DNA of 64,000 nucleotides from Ligula intestinalis (lineage: Eukaryota > Platyhelminthes > Cestoda > Diphyllobothriidea > Diphyllobothriidae), in assembly GCA_036362985.1 (NCBI GenBank), contig JAYGXS010000001.1, positions 19,323,604 through 19,387,603 of the forward strand, in the 5' to 3' direction. The translations under genes and the position numbers were made by a program. This document shows positions 56,455-64,000 of the stretch, in pieces. The notes under the pieces were generated by a model. It did no database searches. It was given only the letters and a program-made list of their open reading frames with translations, and was not told the DNA's origin. Each line of letters starts with the position of its first letter. The stretch's first letter is position 1.

Positions 56455-57400
56455 TCTGAACCTCCCTATTGCAGAATGGTATGTCCATTGTAAGCAGGTA
56501 TCTTGAAAGACTACGTAGCAGTAAAGTTCTTGTGGCGTTTGGAGCGAAGTTGGTCTCCTTACTCTTCTTCACCTGTCAGTTGTTTACTGCGATCTGTACT
56601 TTGCGTAGGCATCTTTCTCAATAATGCTCTCGAAGGCTGGATGGATTTTCCCACCAAGGCCCCACGGGAAGACGGATAAGTAATCCCAGTTTCAAGGGGA
56701 AACTAAATTAATAGCGTGGGCCATCACTTGCTAGAGAAGATCTCTGATTAGACCTCTATAAACCTGCATATCAATCTAATTTTTGTCTATCACGTGTGGC
56801 ATTCACATTGACATCTGGAGCGATCTCGTTTTCAGCCGGGAATCCTCTCCGGCAAGAAGCCTAGATAAAGCAGACTTGCATGGCCGCCCACAATACCTGT
56901 GGCTTTGGCCAAATTCTGGGACAAGTAGGTTTATGATTAATGCGCCGGTTAGGGTTAAGTTTATGGGTAGGTTAAAGGTTGGAGCGAGGGTCAGAGGATT
57001 CTGGGGACCAAGGACGTTTAAGGAAGCTTCAAAAATGGGAACTGAAATGATCTTGACGAGCTGAAACCTTAGTATCGTGGAGTCGCTCCTGATAAACGCG
57101 CATTTTCTACCGGATGATAGTTAGGTTGTTCCCTTCACCATTTCGTGTTAATTGCCCTATAATTCCAGACCCTCTGCCTTCTGGCATCACTTACTAAGCT
57201 GACAGTTCCTTGGTCGATTATAGTCGGCATAAAAAGGTATAGCGCTGGTTTTTTGTTCTCGAACACTTAAACCCACTCTCGGTCCTGTAGGACCACATTG
57301 AATATTGACAAACTTTCGCAAAACGAATAAACAGGTTGTGATGTTGTGTGCCAAGTGCGATCAAAATGCTTGGTCTTGCCTTTTGGGCAAACGTTCCACT
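56455..57400. other. Unassigned DNA
   Basis: A short GGTTAGGGTTAAG-like tract lies at 56945-57000. No exon is recognised. Confidence 0.4.
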
Positions 57401-57404
57401 AATG

Positions 57405-57547
57405 TTTTGAGTTGACCCAAGTGTGAAAAACTCTAGGCGTTTGGCGGGATTTGAACCCGTGCATCAGAGAAAGCCTTTACCGGAGGCAAATGCTCTACCG
57501 CTAAGCTNNNNNNNNNNAATCCACCAGAATGACTACTAGGCTGACTT
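57405..57547 (-). mobile_element. tRNA-derived SINE-like segment with an assembly gap
   Basis: On the minus strand GCTTAGCGGTAGAGC (near 57507-57493) resembles box A and GGGTTCAAATCCC (near 57448-57436) box B, with GTAAAGGC-TTCTC between them. Ten Ns lie at 57508-57517, next to the likely 5' end. The block GTCAGCCTAGTAGTC (57545-57531, minus strand) is shared with the SINE at 6.05 kb. The spacing and long variable arm do not support a working tRNA. Confidence 0.6.
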
Positions 57548-57549
57548 AA

Positions 57550-57607
57550 TTATTAAGTTGGTTTGGGTCAACTCAAATTAAGCAAATCTGCCAAACCAAC
57601 TTAATAA
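57550..57607. repeat. 17-bp perfect inverted repeat
   Basis: TTATTAAGTTGGTTTGG (57550-57566) is exactly complementary to CCAAACCAACTTAATAA (57591-57607), with a 24-base spacer containing GGTCAACTCAAATTAAGC. Part of the spacer and right arm (GCAAATCTGCCAAACC) matches the tail of the SINE-like insert at 6.33 kb. Confidence 0.9.
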
Positions 57608-57609
57608 CA

Positions 57610-57855
57610 CTAATGTTTTGCCAGTGGTTTCCGGATAGGGCGACAGACGTTCCTAAAGTCGATAGAAATTGGCGGAACGGTGCTTAAGAGGTGTCCTTCC
57701 GCATTCCGAGTAATATTAGTGTTTTTTTAGATGGTCTGATTGGAGGACAAAATCAGGATACTCGTTGATGAACGTTCACTGATCACTAACAGAACTCACT
57801 CGTTCCGCTCTGCTTTTGGGCTCACTCTCCAGCCTCGCTGGTAGCCGCAATTTGG
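57610..57855. other. Unassigned DNA
   Basis: Nothing recognised. Confidence 0.4.
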
Positions 57856-57859
57856 CCAG

Positions 57860-58050
57860 TAGTCTAGGCGGATAGTATTGCTGGCAAAGACAAGGAAGAC
57901 TGGAATGAATACTTGTGGCTCCTCAGCCAATCATACCCAACCCCAAGTGGTGCACCATCTGCGGCTCGAACTTGCGACCTTTGTTATCAAACGTCCAACG
58001 CTCTAACCATTGATCCACGAGCTCGTTGTCTTATCGGTTTATATCAGGAG
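57860..58050 (-). mobile_element. tRNA-derived SINE (CTGGCAAAGACAAGG family)
   Basis: On the minus strand GTGGATCAATGGTTAGAGC (near 58017-57999) is box A-like, and GGTCGCAAGTTCGAGCC (near 57980-57964) is box B-like. They are followed by a GGTTGGGTATGATTGG-like stretch and the conserved AGTCTTCCTTGTCTTTGCC. The pattern most resembles a tRNA-Asn-type origin, but the anticodon stem is disrupted. Related partial copies occur at 5.55, 8.26 and 13.3 kb. Confidence 0.6.
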
Positions 58051-58054
58051 ATAT

Positions 58055-58550
58055 CGGCACTCGTTAAGGAACGTTCACCGATTACCCGTCCCGCTCCTCC
58101 TCCTCCCTCTGCCTCCTGTTCGTTATTGTCTTATTCGTTGTCCTTTTCTTGAACCGGAGTTCACTTGATCGTCGAAACGAAGGCTATGTCAGCTTGTTTG
58201 CTGACTCATATGGTGTTAGCCGTGTTCGGTAGTAGTCAAGGTGATGAAGGATTGTCCTTCGCCTGCATTACCTTATTATAGGCCATAATTTGGGTGGTTT
58301 TGAGTTCCGCTTGCAAAGCCTTGGCAAACAAAATCGCCTTCCCAGTCCGTTGGTCATTGTCGGTGATGTCGCTGGAGTGCTAGCTAGGGTTCGCATTCTG
58401 GTGTTCTTCCGTCTATTCTATATTTATCAGCCTTCCGGTAGACTCCGAATGACCAAGTTGCCTTAGTCGGCGACTGCGGATACTCGTATTCCACCCCCAG
58501 AAGAACACAATTCTTCTTGCTTTCATTTTTTTGCACAGCCAGAGCGGTTT
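58055..58550. other. Unassigned DNA
   Basis: Short pyrimidine-rich CTCCTCCTCC runs near 58093-58115. Nothing else recognised. Confidence 0.4.
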
Positions 58551-58554
58551 TTTT

Positions 58555-59460
58555 TTAATTTAAAAATTCCGCCTTACCGGTGAACCCCACCTCCTGCATC
58601 AGCGGCATTCCGTCTGGTCGCCCCCGCCTCCCCCTCCCCTCGCCCTCCACTGCCAGCAGAATACCCTTCCTTTCACACCTCACACGTGCGCACCCCGGAA
58701 CCCACCTCACACTTTCGTGCGCTCCTACGCGAAAACGAGGCCGTAACCCGAACATAACGACACAGCAGCCACCGGCGGTTGTGTCATCGTCCAGTGAGAG
58801 AGGCTCAACAACAAGATCTCGTCTCTGCAATTCTCTCACAGACAGGGCGGGGCGGGGCAGGGCGAAGACGAAGTTATGCTCTCTTACGTGCGGCGCGGCG
58901 CGGTGCGGCGCGCATGCACCTGTTGCGTCCCCGTGTGCGTTAACAAATGCCATCAGGGCCTCCGTTGCAGCCTCCGTCCCCCCGACCGGCTTTCAACCAG
59001 CGATTCTGGCCGGGTCTGTGCCGAGTGCTTGCTGCCGTGTCGGCCGGATGATTCATCTCCCCCCGTGTAGTGTGCGTGCGTGCGTGCAGTTCCAGACGCA
59101 CGCACATGTGTCCAGCCTGCTGCGTCCGCACGTGCTGTTGCGGCTCAAGTGGCGGCGACGACGACGACGACGGCCGCCACCGCCGCGCTTGGACCGTGAA
59201 CGCGTTGTTCTGCGAAAATTAGTGGTGTGAGGAGAAGTTGGCGGTGGTGGTGGTGGTGCCTTCCGCGTAGAACATACCACACGCACGCACGCACGCACGC
59301 ATGCACGCACAGGGCGTAGTTCCGACTCAGCCGCCGCCGCCGCCGCCGTCATCATCGCGCTACGCTTCTTTCATCTTCTGGTGGGAGATTTTCGTGCCGG
59401 GCGGGCGGGGTGGCAGGGGAGGGGGGGGGGAGGTCAGCACCTCCACACGCCCACAGCCTA
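58555..59460. promoter_or_regulatory. GC-rich, CpG-rich segment with CGN repeats
   Basis: The block is much richer in G+C and CpG than its flanks. It contains GACGACGACGACGACGGC near 59157-59174, an ACGC array near 59279-59309 and GCCGCCGCC near 59331-59348. A plus-strand frame is open for 216 codons at 58580-59230, and frames are open on the other strand as well. This is expected from the composition, and none has a domain I recognise. It may be a CpG-island-like promoter or first exon of an unseen gene. Confidence 0.35.
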
Positions 59461-59464
59461 GTCA

Positions 59465-60395
59465 GCGTGCGGATTTACTAAAACTTGACCAGAATTGGTT
59501 GTGCCCATACCTCCTCCTACTCCCTAAAATGCTGAATGCAGTTTCGCGGTTATGACTTTTGGGTGAGGGGTGAGTGGCCAGCGAATCGGACGGCGTCAAA
59601 TACTGTTTGACATAAGGAAAGAGAGGTGGTGTTTATGCTTTTTCGGTTGCGACGACCTGAGCTGGCAACAATCGGGATGAATTGGCACACGGTTCTCCAC
59701 CCGACTTGGGCTACATCCGACCGCAGTCGACGGACCTTGAACCCAGTAATAAGGCTCTTGCCGAATCGCCCATTAGATCCGAGTTTAACTCCTGATTCTC
59801 TACGGCCTGGGCATGAACTAGAGTCGACTGATCACAGCAACTATGTCGGAAATTAACATCTCAAGCCTCACTTTTCTTCTCACAGTTGAACACATTAACA
59901 AATTGACTAGACCTCCCGCGCTTCTGGAAAATACGAGGGTGAGTTATGTCGAGACAGGACCTATAAAAGCTGGTCCCTTTCTCAAAGTCTGAGGAAACTC
60001 AATTTCACGTACCTCTTATTCAGCAGAATACTAAACTTATCGTTCTGATCACTAGCAGCCGTTGGTGTTGACGTTACGATGACTTACTACGCGTGAAGCT
60101 TGTATCCTTACGAACCAGCTGAATCAGCTCCTTGACATAGTTGTATACTCACGATAGGGTGATCGAGATTGGTGTCTGATCACAACTTGGAGTGTGTACG
60201 AATCGAGACTGCCATGAGTTCGCTCGAGTCTCGTCGAAGCCTCTAACTTTGGTTTGTTTTGGAACGGCTGGCAAATACTGATACTTACTTGAATTGGGTC
60301 GCTGATGGCCGACTACTGATGATGGTAGTCAAAACAGCAACGAAAACGCCTCTCCCCCCTACTCTTAGTTTTTTTCTGCAGTCTAAAAGCTTGAG
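59465..60395. other. Unassigned DNA with a TATA-like string
   Basis: CTATAAAAGCTGG lies at about 59962-59974, and I see no recognisable exon downstream. The open frame at 59626-59856 lacks a domain. Confidence 0.3.
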
Positions 60396-60399
60396 GTAA

Positions 60400-60535
60400 A
60401 TGTTCGCAACCCAGATGTGTGTATAGCTAGAGAAGCAGAAGAAGGCGTGTTGGTCACCGGAATCATAATTTCATTCGTCTGAACTTTCGAACTCTTACTG
60501 GACTCCATCATCAGAGATAAAAGCGTCAACGAAAA
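60400..60535 (-). mobile_element. Penelope-like element 3' tail with a hammerhead-like fold
   Basis: On the minus strand CTGATGA (60514-60508), one base, GGAGTC (60506-60501), loop CAGTAA, GAGTTC (60494-60489), GAAA (60488-60485) and GTTCAGACG follow in order. A further block, ATTCCGGTGACCAACAC, parallels TTCCTGTGATCGCAC of the 55.0 kb PLE tail and TTCCAGTGATCGCAT at 3.6 kb. No PLE coding sequence is recognised nearby, so this is a strongly truncated copy. Confidence 0.5.
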
Positions 60536-60539
60536 ACAA

Positions 60540-60885
60540 GCAACAGTTATAGGGGGCAGGGGCCAATCAACCACAGGTGATGTCAGGCCGGAGATGCCTG
60601 CGCAGTGCAATGTATGCTAGCGCCAGCTGGACTCCGGTGAGAGTTCGAAAGCTCATACAAATACCATTATGATTCCGGTGATCTACATGCCTTCTACAAG
60701 GTTTCAGCCACTCGCACATCATGAGAACCTTTCAGCCGTACATATTGGTAAGGATTTAGGCACACGGACTACCCCACCATTTGAATATATGAGAAAAGAT
60801 GCATCTCAAGAATATTATGAGTTCGAACACCGGCGGGTGTAGTTTGGTAGACTGGACTTTTGGCGGTCTGAAGAACCAGCCGTAG
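60540..60885. other. Unassigned DNA
   Basis: Nothing recognised. Confidence 0.4.
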
Positions 60886-60889
60886 AACT

Positions 60890-61060
60890 CAGTGTAAGCG
60901 ATGTTTCATATGGCTCCCTAAACAGGACAAGAGAACGGGAGCCACCTGCAATACAGCTGTCGTTGCGTCAAATTCTAGGGAACCTAGGTTTTGTTTTGTA
61001 TTAAGGGTTAGGGTCAGTCTTGACTGTTGGGTTAGGCTTAGGATAAGGGCTGCCGTATAG
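60890..61060. repeat. Dispersed repeat with GGTTAGGGT-like tract (copy)
   Basis: CATATGGCTCCCTAAACAGG and ACGGGAGCCACCTGCAATAC match the conserved block at 29347 and 30052, followed by AAGGGTTAGGGTCAG and GGGTTAGGCTTAGG near 61000-61045. Confidence 0.55.
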
Positions 61061-61064
61061 GTTG

Positions 61065-62235
61065 ACATGAAGCCAAGTACAGTAGTCGCCGATATTAAGC
61101 CCACGGTTAATAGGCTCAGCCGCGTATTAAGCCCAAATCAGCTTGGGACGGAATTTTACATAGCATTTTGAAAACTTATCATCCCAAAGACATTCTGAAT
61201 GCAGACGAAACTGGAATTTATTTTCGAGCTTTGCCGTCCAGTACGTACGTGAAAAAAAGGCTCTCCACTTAATACAGTACGTATAGGCCCGAGGTGGGCT
61301 TAATAACCGGGTTAGGACACGGGCCTATTCGCTCCTCCTGGAAGTAAACACAGGGCCACCTTCATAACTTGGTTGGAGCATTCCTATTCCCATGCCTTTT
61401 TTACAGCGACCGTACAGTCCTTACAGCATAGACTATTCGATTAACTATACTTGTGGTCACTCCGTCGCTAGAAAATGTGATAATTTTCTGCCGGCATACG
61501 TTGTAGGATTAGGAACAAAGTTTTCGGTTTGCGCCTTCAAACTCGCACCCTCAAAATGTTGTTTTCCTTCGCACAGTTGTGCGAAGTGGGTGGCCAATTT
61601 CTAAGGGTGTGATTACGACTGTACATAGCCGACATTTCCTCCTAGTGGGTGGCGCTCTCCTTCCACATCCTTAGCCGATCCTTTTCCTCTGAAGAGCGGC
61701 AACGGCGCTCAAGCAGGCCGGTCTCTTTGTCTCCACTGCCGCTCCCCTTCGCAACGCTGCCTTGCACTCAGTCAGTTTACTTTAAACATGACTACTGTTG
61801 AGCAGATTATACGCACCTTGTCTATATCAGCTCCTCCTCCTCCTCCTCCTCCTCATCCTCCCTCCCTCCCTCCCTCCTTCCACTACCACTATCAGAGAAG
61901 CGGAGTTGGTTTTTGCCTGCCGCTCTCATTCCTCTCAAAGACAGCTAGCCCCGAGATCCACGCCGCGTTCATCATTGTAAAATTATAAAAATATGTCCGT
62001 CTATGTCTGCCTGTTTGTTTACAAGTTCGAATTTTTCTCACTTCTAATGATTGCTTGCTCATTCCATCTGCGTCCTGAGTCTTTCGCAGTGTGGCGCTTC
62101 CGGAGGGTCGACAGCGGTTGAAAGAGGAGTGTGGAGGAGAGTGCAGAGTGGAAAGTTGACTAAGTTTGTAGGTAGGTAATCTTGGTTGTACATCCTGTTG
62201 CGTCGTGTTATCTGCCGCAATGAAAAAAATAAGGT
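61065..62235. other. Unassigned DNA with CTC and CCCT microsatellites
   Basis: A (CTC)n tract with a following (CCCT)n tract lies at 61831-61880. A fragment of the dispersed repeat may lie at 61300-61400. No gene recognised. Confidence 0.4.
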
Positions 62236-62239
62236 AAAA

Positions 62240-62885
62240 ATTAAGTTGTTCGCTTAGCCCCTAACCTGTGACTACTTTTACTTTGATTAATTTTCGTCTA
62301 GTTGGGCTTTTAGTTTAGTTGTATATTGCCAAGATTAGATAAACACAGGGTGTCCCAAAAATGTATGCACATTATAAATAGTTGCAACCTTGGTGCTTAT
62401 TACAATTTCATCATTTCAAAAATGTAAAACTATTAACAAGTATCGTTTTATTGTTTTTTTTTCAGTACATGTCCTCAAACTGACGTCCATTTTGATCCAG
62501 ACATTGTTCTAAATACCACTCGCCATGCTGTACTTTTCGGTCTAGATAATCGTCATTAAGAGCATGGAGTAATCTTGGGATGCAACTTTTCTAGCGGTAA
62601 CGTTGCATAGTGCGGGAATATGCAGTGAAAAACCAATAAAACGTTATTTGTAAATATTTTTAAATTTTTGAAATAATGAAATTATAATAAAGACCAAGTT
62701 TACAATTATTTAAAACGAATATTCATTTTTGGGACACCCTTTATATTTCAATAACTACGATGTGCTAAGCTAATTAAAATAAGCTAAACTCAATAAAACT
62801 AACTGAACTAATACCACCAATCCCGCAAGTCAGACTTCTGGGGCTAGGGGTATCTTGGATGGGTGACCAATTTAACAATTATCAA
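62240..62885. mobile_element. MITE copy 3, split by a mariner-like element
   Basis: The left part (GTTCGCTTAGCCCCTAAC, then TAGTTTAGTTGTATATTGCC and AGATTAGATAAAC) matches MITE copies 1 and 2. The right part (AAGCTAAACTCAATAAAACT, then CTTCTGGGGCTAGGGGTATC and GGGTGACCAATT) completes the element after an insert at 62347-62740. Confidence 0.65.
62347..62740 (-). mobile_element. Tc1/mariner-like element remnant with 17-bp perfect TIRs
   Basis: AGGGTGTCCCAAAAATG at 62347-62363 is an exact inverted copy of 62724-62740, bounding a 394-bp element. On the minus strand the interior near 62565-62467 reads [20 protein letters not shown] and [15 protein letters not shown] then a stop. I take this as the C-terminal end of a DDE transposase, since a CI--NG--FE-L ending is common in Tc1/mariner-type enzymes. 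The catalytic part is missing, so it is a non-autonomous deletion derivative. The flanks do not show a clear TA duplication. Confidence 0.72.
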
Positions 62886-62889
62886 AAAT

Positions 62890-64000
62890 AACCGATAGTA
62901 CAAGAACCCTGCCCTCCCCATTCCACATTTCTCGTTATCCTTGTCAATATTGACCATAAATCTTGGCACGTTTTGGACCCAGTGGCAGGTCTTTATTGAC
63001 TTAATCTATTCTATACACCTACCTCTTCCTTCTTTCCTTTCCTTCGACTTGTCTCCCTTTCTAAGCTTTGATAACTGACGTGCCGCCCCTTGTTTGCTCA
63101 AACTTGAACGAGTTGGAGTGAAGCCAATAAGTGGGACGTAGATTAAAACTCACCACGTGAGAAGCATCAGATGTTCAGTGAGGAGGACGTCGGATTATTC
63201 CTGTTTATAAATGATATGAAAACTTTTCGAGCATTATATTCAGTCGAATTCGGTGGCCCTTCATCATCCCCGCCTGTTATATTGTTTCTGACAACCCCGG
63301 GTGCCACGACTGCTAGCGGCGTTTGTCATCATCACATCGCATTAGGATAATCGTTTGTGATAGTAGTGATAATAAGTCGGAGGGCGGTGATACCACCGGC
63401 GGTAATAAAAATAATGGAGCTGATGGCTCTGATGATTGTGATTATGGCCAGACTGTTGACGATGTTGTCGGTGATAGTGATGATAGCGTGCGAGTGGGAT
63501 AACAGTGGGAAGGCCTGACACAGCATCCATTCCATCGTATTGGATGGGAAAACGACTATGTCAAAAAGACTGGGAGCCTCTATTCAGGTATTGGATTAGC
63601 TGCCTAAGGGCGGAATACGACCGAAACAACGCTGTTCTAATCTACCGATACCTCTATCGATACCACCTTGATCAGATTTGGCCTGGTAGGTTGCTGCCTG
63701 TTCGTGACCTCTGTTACTCATTCGAAACTTGTTTGCTTTGTCAAGCCAGTGTCTTAGTGTACATTCCTATTCCTGCATGAAACACATGCTGGCTCATCGG
63801 TGATGGTTGTAACCTAACTTGCTCTCTATCCCCCTTTCTGTCCTCAATCAAAAAACGTTCCAAATGTGACTTTTAGTGCCTTCATGATAGCCTAAAAGCG
63901 TTTCTACTTTATTCTGGTGTGGGAGAATTGCATAGCCCCAGCCTCGCTATTTCCCACCAGGTAGGAGCGGCGACCGTTCTCTGATGGTGAGTTGCAGTGA
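62890..64000. other. Unassigned DNA
   Basis: A degenerate GATGAT/GATAGT-rich tract lies at 63355-63490. The plus-strand open frame at 63505-63780 has no recognisable domain. Confidence 0.4.

Noticed and set aside
57940..58030. Functional tRNA-Asn-like gene on the minus strand
   Set aside because: The anticodon arm is disrupted and the flanking sequence belongs to a repeat family.
58580..59230. 216-codon plus-strand open frame
   Set aside because: The GC-rich composition opens frames on both strands here, and no domain, splice pattern or family is visible.
1..64000. CRISPR arrays, bacterial operons, phage or plasmid modules
   Set aside because: No regularly spaced repeats, no compact co-directional genes and no ribosome binding sites; the window is eukaryotic.

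Overview
This window is eukaryotic nuclear DNA, most likely from a parasitic flatworm, and a tapeworm of the diphyllobothriidean type is my best guess. The evidence is long gene-poor stretches, exons with GT-AG introns, several Penelope-like element (PLE) families with GIY-YIG domains, CR1-like and RTE-like non-LTR retrotransposons, tRNA-derived SINE-like repeats, and short MITEs. The species call is an inference from repeat content. I see no operons, bacterial genes or CRISPR arrays. Two 10-base N runs (29919-29928 and 57508-57517) mark assembly gaps.

Two host genes can be supported. On the minus strand, three exons (12285-11967, 10588-10511, 8039-7824) join in a consistent phase 1 and encode the N-terminal part and first half of the RhoGAP domain of an ARHGAP19-like GTPase-activating protein. 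Its 3' exons were not found. On the plus strand, exons at 47834-47980 and 48033-49886, separated by a 52-bp intron, encode the N-terminal region and four membrane spans of a Van Gogh/Vangl planar cell polarity protein. The coding sequence stops at a clear splice donor and the C-terminal exons were not found. At least 50-56 kb of what follows is PLE debris, presumably inside the next intron.

The rest is mostly a layered graveyard of mobile elements. From 1 to 33 kb there are tandem duplications, PLE fragments (3.5, 14.3-15.2, 27.4-28.1 kb), an RTE-like remnant (21.1-22.3 kb), MITEs with nested SINE-like inserts and a family of dispersed repeats with GGTTAG-like tracts. From 33.5 to 45 kb there is a near-continuous block of CR1-like retrotransposons. 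It includes one 718-bp insertion with a readable 7-bp target site duplication and one element interrupted by a 5'-truncated copy of its own family. From 57 to 64 kb there are SINE-like repeats, a GC-rich segment, and a third MITE containing a mariner-like element with 17-bp perfect terminal inverted repeats.

The most interesting non-coding signal is a recurring small RNA-like fold: a CTGATGA-like box, a 6-7 bp stem and GAAA, enclosed in some copies by an outer stem. It lies in or near the 3' regions of several PLE-type fragments (3.6, 22.7, 27.4, 54.8, 55.0, 60.5 kb). It resembles the hammerhead ribozyme core known from Penelope-like elements but departs from it consistently, so it may be a related or degenerate structure. 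No wholly new biological system is demonstrated.
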